NCBI GenBank assembly: GCA_945834965.1
Contig: CAMAHZ010000073.1
Coordinates: 1 to 6,628, forward strand
Origin: an uncultured Clostridia bacterium
Lineage (GTDB): Bacteria; Bacillota; Clostridia; Christensenellales; Borkfalkiaceae
Reading direction: 5' to 3'
Length of the DNA: 6,628 bases
The first letter of the stretch is position 1. The number at the start of each line of letters is the position of its first letter. Of this stretch, positions 5,241 through 6,628 are shown piece by piece. The notes beneath the pieces are model-generated. The model was not told where the DNA came from, searched no databases, and saw only the letters and a list, made by a program, of their open reading frames with translations. A program made the position numbers and the translations under genes.

Positions 5241-6095
5241 ATGTACGATTGTATAATTATCGGTACGGGTGCGGCGGGCGTCTCTGCGGCTCTCACCCTA
5301 AAGGCGTTAAAAGTCAATTTTCTCTTGTTGGGGGATAAAAAGCTCTCTCGCAAAATTCGTAGCGCCGAAAAAATTAAAAACTATCCCGGTTTAATAGGCG
5401 TTTCGGGCGAAGAGATGAGCAAGGTGTTTTTGACCCAGCTTGCCGACGCCGAAATCGAAATTACTCAAGGAAAGGCTAACGGCGTCTATCCTATGGGTGA
5501 TAGCTTTAGCGTAATGTGCGGTCAGGTGACGTACGAAGGCAGAACGATTATTTTGGCGACGGGCGTTGAGACTATTAAACCCGTTAAGGGCGAGACGGAA
5601 TTTCTCGGCAGGGGCGTAAGCTACTGCGCCGTGTGCGACGGCTTTTTATATAAGGATAAGACTATCGCCGTCTATTGCGAAGGTGAAGAAGAGATTAAAG
5701 AAGTGCTTTTGCTCTCTCAATACGCTTCAAAGGTCTATCTTTTCTGCCCCGAAAAGGTCAAGGTGGACGCGCCCAACGTAGAACGGGTAGGGGCGGTGAT
5801 TAAGCAAATAAAGGGCGATATGCGCACTCGTGCAGTCGTGGGCGTGCAGGGCGAATGGGCGGTGGACGGCGTGTTTATGCTTAAGCAGTCTTTCGGTGCG
5901 GATACGCTCGTGTACGGGCTTAAAACGGAAGACGGCGCCATCGTGACGGATAAAAATCAAGGAACAAATCTTGCAGGCGTGTTTGCCGCAGGCGACTGCA
6001 CGGGCAGACCCTTTCAATACGCAAAAGCCGTGGGTGAAGGCAACGTGTGCGCCTATTCGGTCAACGCCTATTTAAAGAGCGGTAAGGGCGTGTGA
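5241..6095 (+). CDS. Thioredoxin-reductase-like flavoprotein lacking the NADPH-binding motifs (FFTR-type candidate)
   Basis: 284 residues, shorter than standard TrxB (about 305-320). Its fold is read from the FAD-binding GTGAAG (8-13), LATGVE (105-110), the redox pair C129-A-V-C132 followed by DG, and the C-terminal FAD motif VFAAGDCTGRPFQYAKAVGEG (247-267). In the central domain the expected GGGxSA nucleotide motif is replaced by CEGEEE (146-151), and the HRRDxFR motif that holds the NADPH phosphate is replaced by a Cys-Pro-Glu-Lys segment (169-172). Such changes are known in ferredoxin-dependent flavin thioredoxin reductases of clostridia, which reduce thioredoxin without pyridine nucleotides; that role is inferred. 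The ATG has only a weak site (GGTGA, 5233-5237). It begins 72 bp after glpK with no clear promoter or terminator between, so read-through from glpK is likely. No thioredoxin gene is adjacent. Confidence 0.87.
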   Translation: MYDCIIIGTGAAGVSAALTLKALKVNFLLLGDKKLSRKIRSAEKIKNYPGLIGVSGEEMSKVFLTQLADAEIEITQGKANGVYPMGDSFSVMCGQVTYEGRTIILATGVETIKPVKGETEFLGRGVSYCAVCDGFLYKDKTIAVYCEGEEEIKEVLLLSQYASKVYLFCPEKVKVDAPNVERVGAVIKQIKGDMRTRAVVGVQGEWAVDGVFMLKQSFGADTLVYGLKTEDGAIVTDKNQGTNLAGVFAAGDCTGRPFQYAKAVGEGNVCAYSVNAYLKSGKGV

Positions 6096-6208
6096 GAGAA
6101 TTTAGCGGTGGGGAAAGGTTTGCATATTGTTAGTATTTTTCATTTTTTTGTCAATGCAAAACAAATAGAAAAATAATATTTATTTAGAAAAAATTGTCTC
6201 AAAATGAG

Positions 6209-6237
6209 TTGACATAAAAAAATGGATTTGCTATAAT
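6209..6237 (+). promoter_or_regulatory. Consensus promoter of the tRNA array
   Basis: TTGACA (6209-6214), exactly 17 bp, then TATAAT (6232-6237): a perfect consensus, as expected for a strongly expressed stable-RNA operon. The predicted start is near 6244, 43 bp before tRNA-Gly. The preceding stretch 6096-6208 is AT-rich and holds no gene. Confidence 0.92.
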
Positions 6238-6243
6238 CAACAA

Positions 6244-6288
6244 GCATTGAGTTGTGTGTGACCTGCTTCGCTTCGGTATTATCAATGC
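6244..6288 (+). other. Leader hairpin preceding tRNA-Gly
   Basis: A perfect 7-bp inverted repeat GCATTGA (6244-6250) / TCAATGC (6282-6288). The left arm starts at the predicted transcript 5' end and the right arm includes the first two bases of tRNA-Gly. In the primary transcript it would sequester the tRNA 5' boundary until the acceptor stem forms. Confidence 0.5.
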
Positions 6289-6360
6289 GGGTGTAGTTCA
6301 CCGGTAGAACACTAGCCTTCCAAGCTGGTTGAGTGGGTTCGACTCCCATCACCCGCTCCA
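6287..6360 (+). tRNA. tRNA-Gly(UCC)
   Basis: Acceptor strands GCGGGTG (6287-6293) and CACCCGC (6350-6356), discriminator T and encoded CCA (6358-6360). The anticodon loop CTTCCAA carries TCC at 6319-6321. The T loop is TTCGACT. First gene of the array, 74 nt with CCA, intact. Confidence 0.96.
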
Positions 6361-6397
6361 CTAAACTTAAAAGGCTTGGCGTGCACTTATCTTTTTT

Positions 6398-6474
6398 GCG
6401 CCTGTAGCTCAGCAGGATAGAGCAACGGCCTTCTAAGCCGTGTGTCGGGGGTTCGAGTCTCTCCAGGCGCACCA
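6398..6474 (+). tRNA. tRNA-Arg(UCU)
   Basis: Acceptor strands GCGCCTG (6398-6404) and CAGGCGC (6464-6470), discriminator A and encoded CCA (6472-6474). The anticodon loop CTTCTAA carries TCT at 6432-6434, reading AGA/AGG. The T stem has two G-U pairs (6448-6462, 6450-6460), slightly weak but acceptable. It follows tRNA-Gly after a 37-bp spacer. Confidence 0.96.
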
Positions 6475-6477
6475 TAT

Positions 6478-6554
6478 GGCGGGCGTAGCTCACTTGGTAG
6501 AGCGCCAGATTGTGGCTCTGGAGGTAGCAAGTTCGAAACTTGTCGCCCGCCCCA
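6478..6554 (+). tRNA. tRNA-His(GUG)
   Basis: Acceptor strands GCGGGCG (6479-6485) and CGCCCGC (6544-6550). The extra G at 6478 faces discriminator C at 6551, the G(-1):C73 identity pair unique to tRNA-His. CCA is encoded (6552-6554). The loop TTGTGGC carries the anticodon GTG at 6512-6514. Only 3 bp separate it from tRNA-Arg, so the array is one transcript. Confidence 0.97.
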
Positions 6555-6563
6555 TTAATTTTT

Positions 6564-6628
6564 TGGGGTATCGCCAAGCGGTAAGGCACGGGATTTTGAT
6601 TCCCGCATTCGTTGGTTCAAATCCAGCT
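6564..6628 (+). tRNA. tRNA-Gln(UUG), cut by the window end
   Basis: Starts with the acceptor strand TGGGGTA (6564-6570). The anticodon stem CGGGA/TCCCG flanks the loop TTTTGAT with anticodon TTG at 6596-6598. The T loop TTCAAAT is visible. The 3' acceptor strand and CCA lie outside the window; about 10 nt are missing. Confidence 0.93.

Noticed and set aside
6119..6160. Inverted repeat TTTGCAT/ATGCAAA as a terminator for the flavoprotein gene
   Set aside because: The stem is 7 bp and AT-rich with a 28-nt loop, and no T tract follows the right arm.
6140..6589. 149-codon minus-strand frame opposite the tRNA array
   Set aside because: It is an antisense reading of three tRNAs and their promoter, a common false gene; no ribosome site or domain supports it.

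Overview
The window looks like a chromosomal segment of a Gram-positive, low-to-mid GC anaerobe of the Bacillota, probably an uncultured clostridial (gut-type) lineage. The signs are strong Shine-Dalgarno sites, consensus sigma-A type promoters, tRNAs with encoded CCA ends, an ArsR/P-type ATPase pair, and a thioredoxin-reductase-like flavoprotein lacking the NADPH site, a form known mainly from clostridia. The taxonomic call is inference; no marker gene is present.

Layout. (1) Positions 1-783, minus strand: a transcription unit with a near-consensus promoter (755-783), two tandem ~300-bp repeats (134-734) full of hairpins, each carrying a 5'-half copy of tRNA-Ser, then an intact tRNA-Ser(UGA) (37-124) and a hairpin/T-tract terminator (1-36). 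No credible protein lies here. (2) Positions 837-3609, plus strand: a metal-resistance operon with a promoter overlapping an ArsR-type operator, an ArsR/SmtB repressor (902-1252), an overlapping P1B-2 Zn/Cd/Pb-exporting ATPase (1245-3566) and a terminator. (3) Positions 3616-5168: glycerol kinase with its own promoter. (4) Positions 5241-6095: a short thioredoxin-reductase-like flavoprotein that keeps the CxxC and FAD motifs but not the NADPH-binding motifs. (5) Positions 6209-6628: a perfect-consensus promoter driving a tRNA array Gly(UCC)-Arg(UCU)-His(GUG)-Gln(UUG), the last cut by the window end.

How the parts work together. The regulator and ATPase form a classic self-regulated efflux module: metal binding to the repressor should release the operator and allow export of zinc or cadmium. 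Glycerol kinase and the flavoprotein are co-oriented but show no functional link to each other or to the metal operon; the kinase has no glycerol facilitator or glycerol-3-phosphate dehydrogenase beside it.

The most unusual part is the tRNA-Ser unit. The two repeats lie between the promoter and the tRNA, so they would form a ~620-nt leader on an 88-nt tRNA. Differences between the copies often keep base pairing only if the minus-strand RNA is the functional molecule (G-U wobbles). This suggests a structured RNA or tRNA-derived repeat element rather than junk, but function is unknown.
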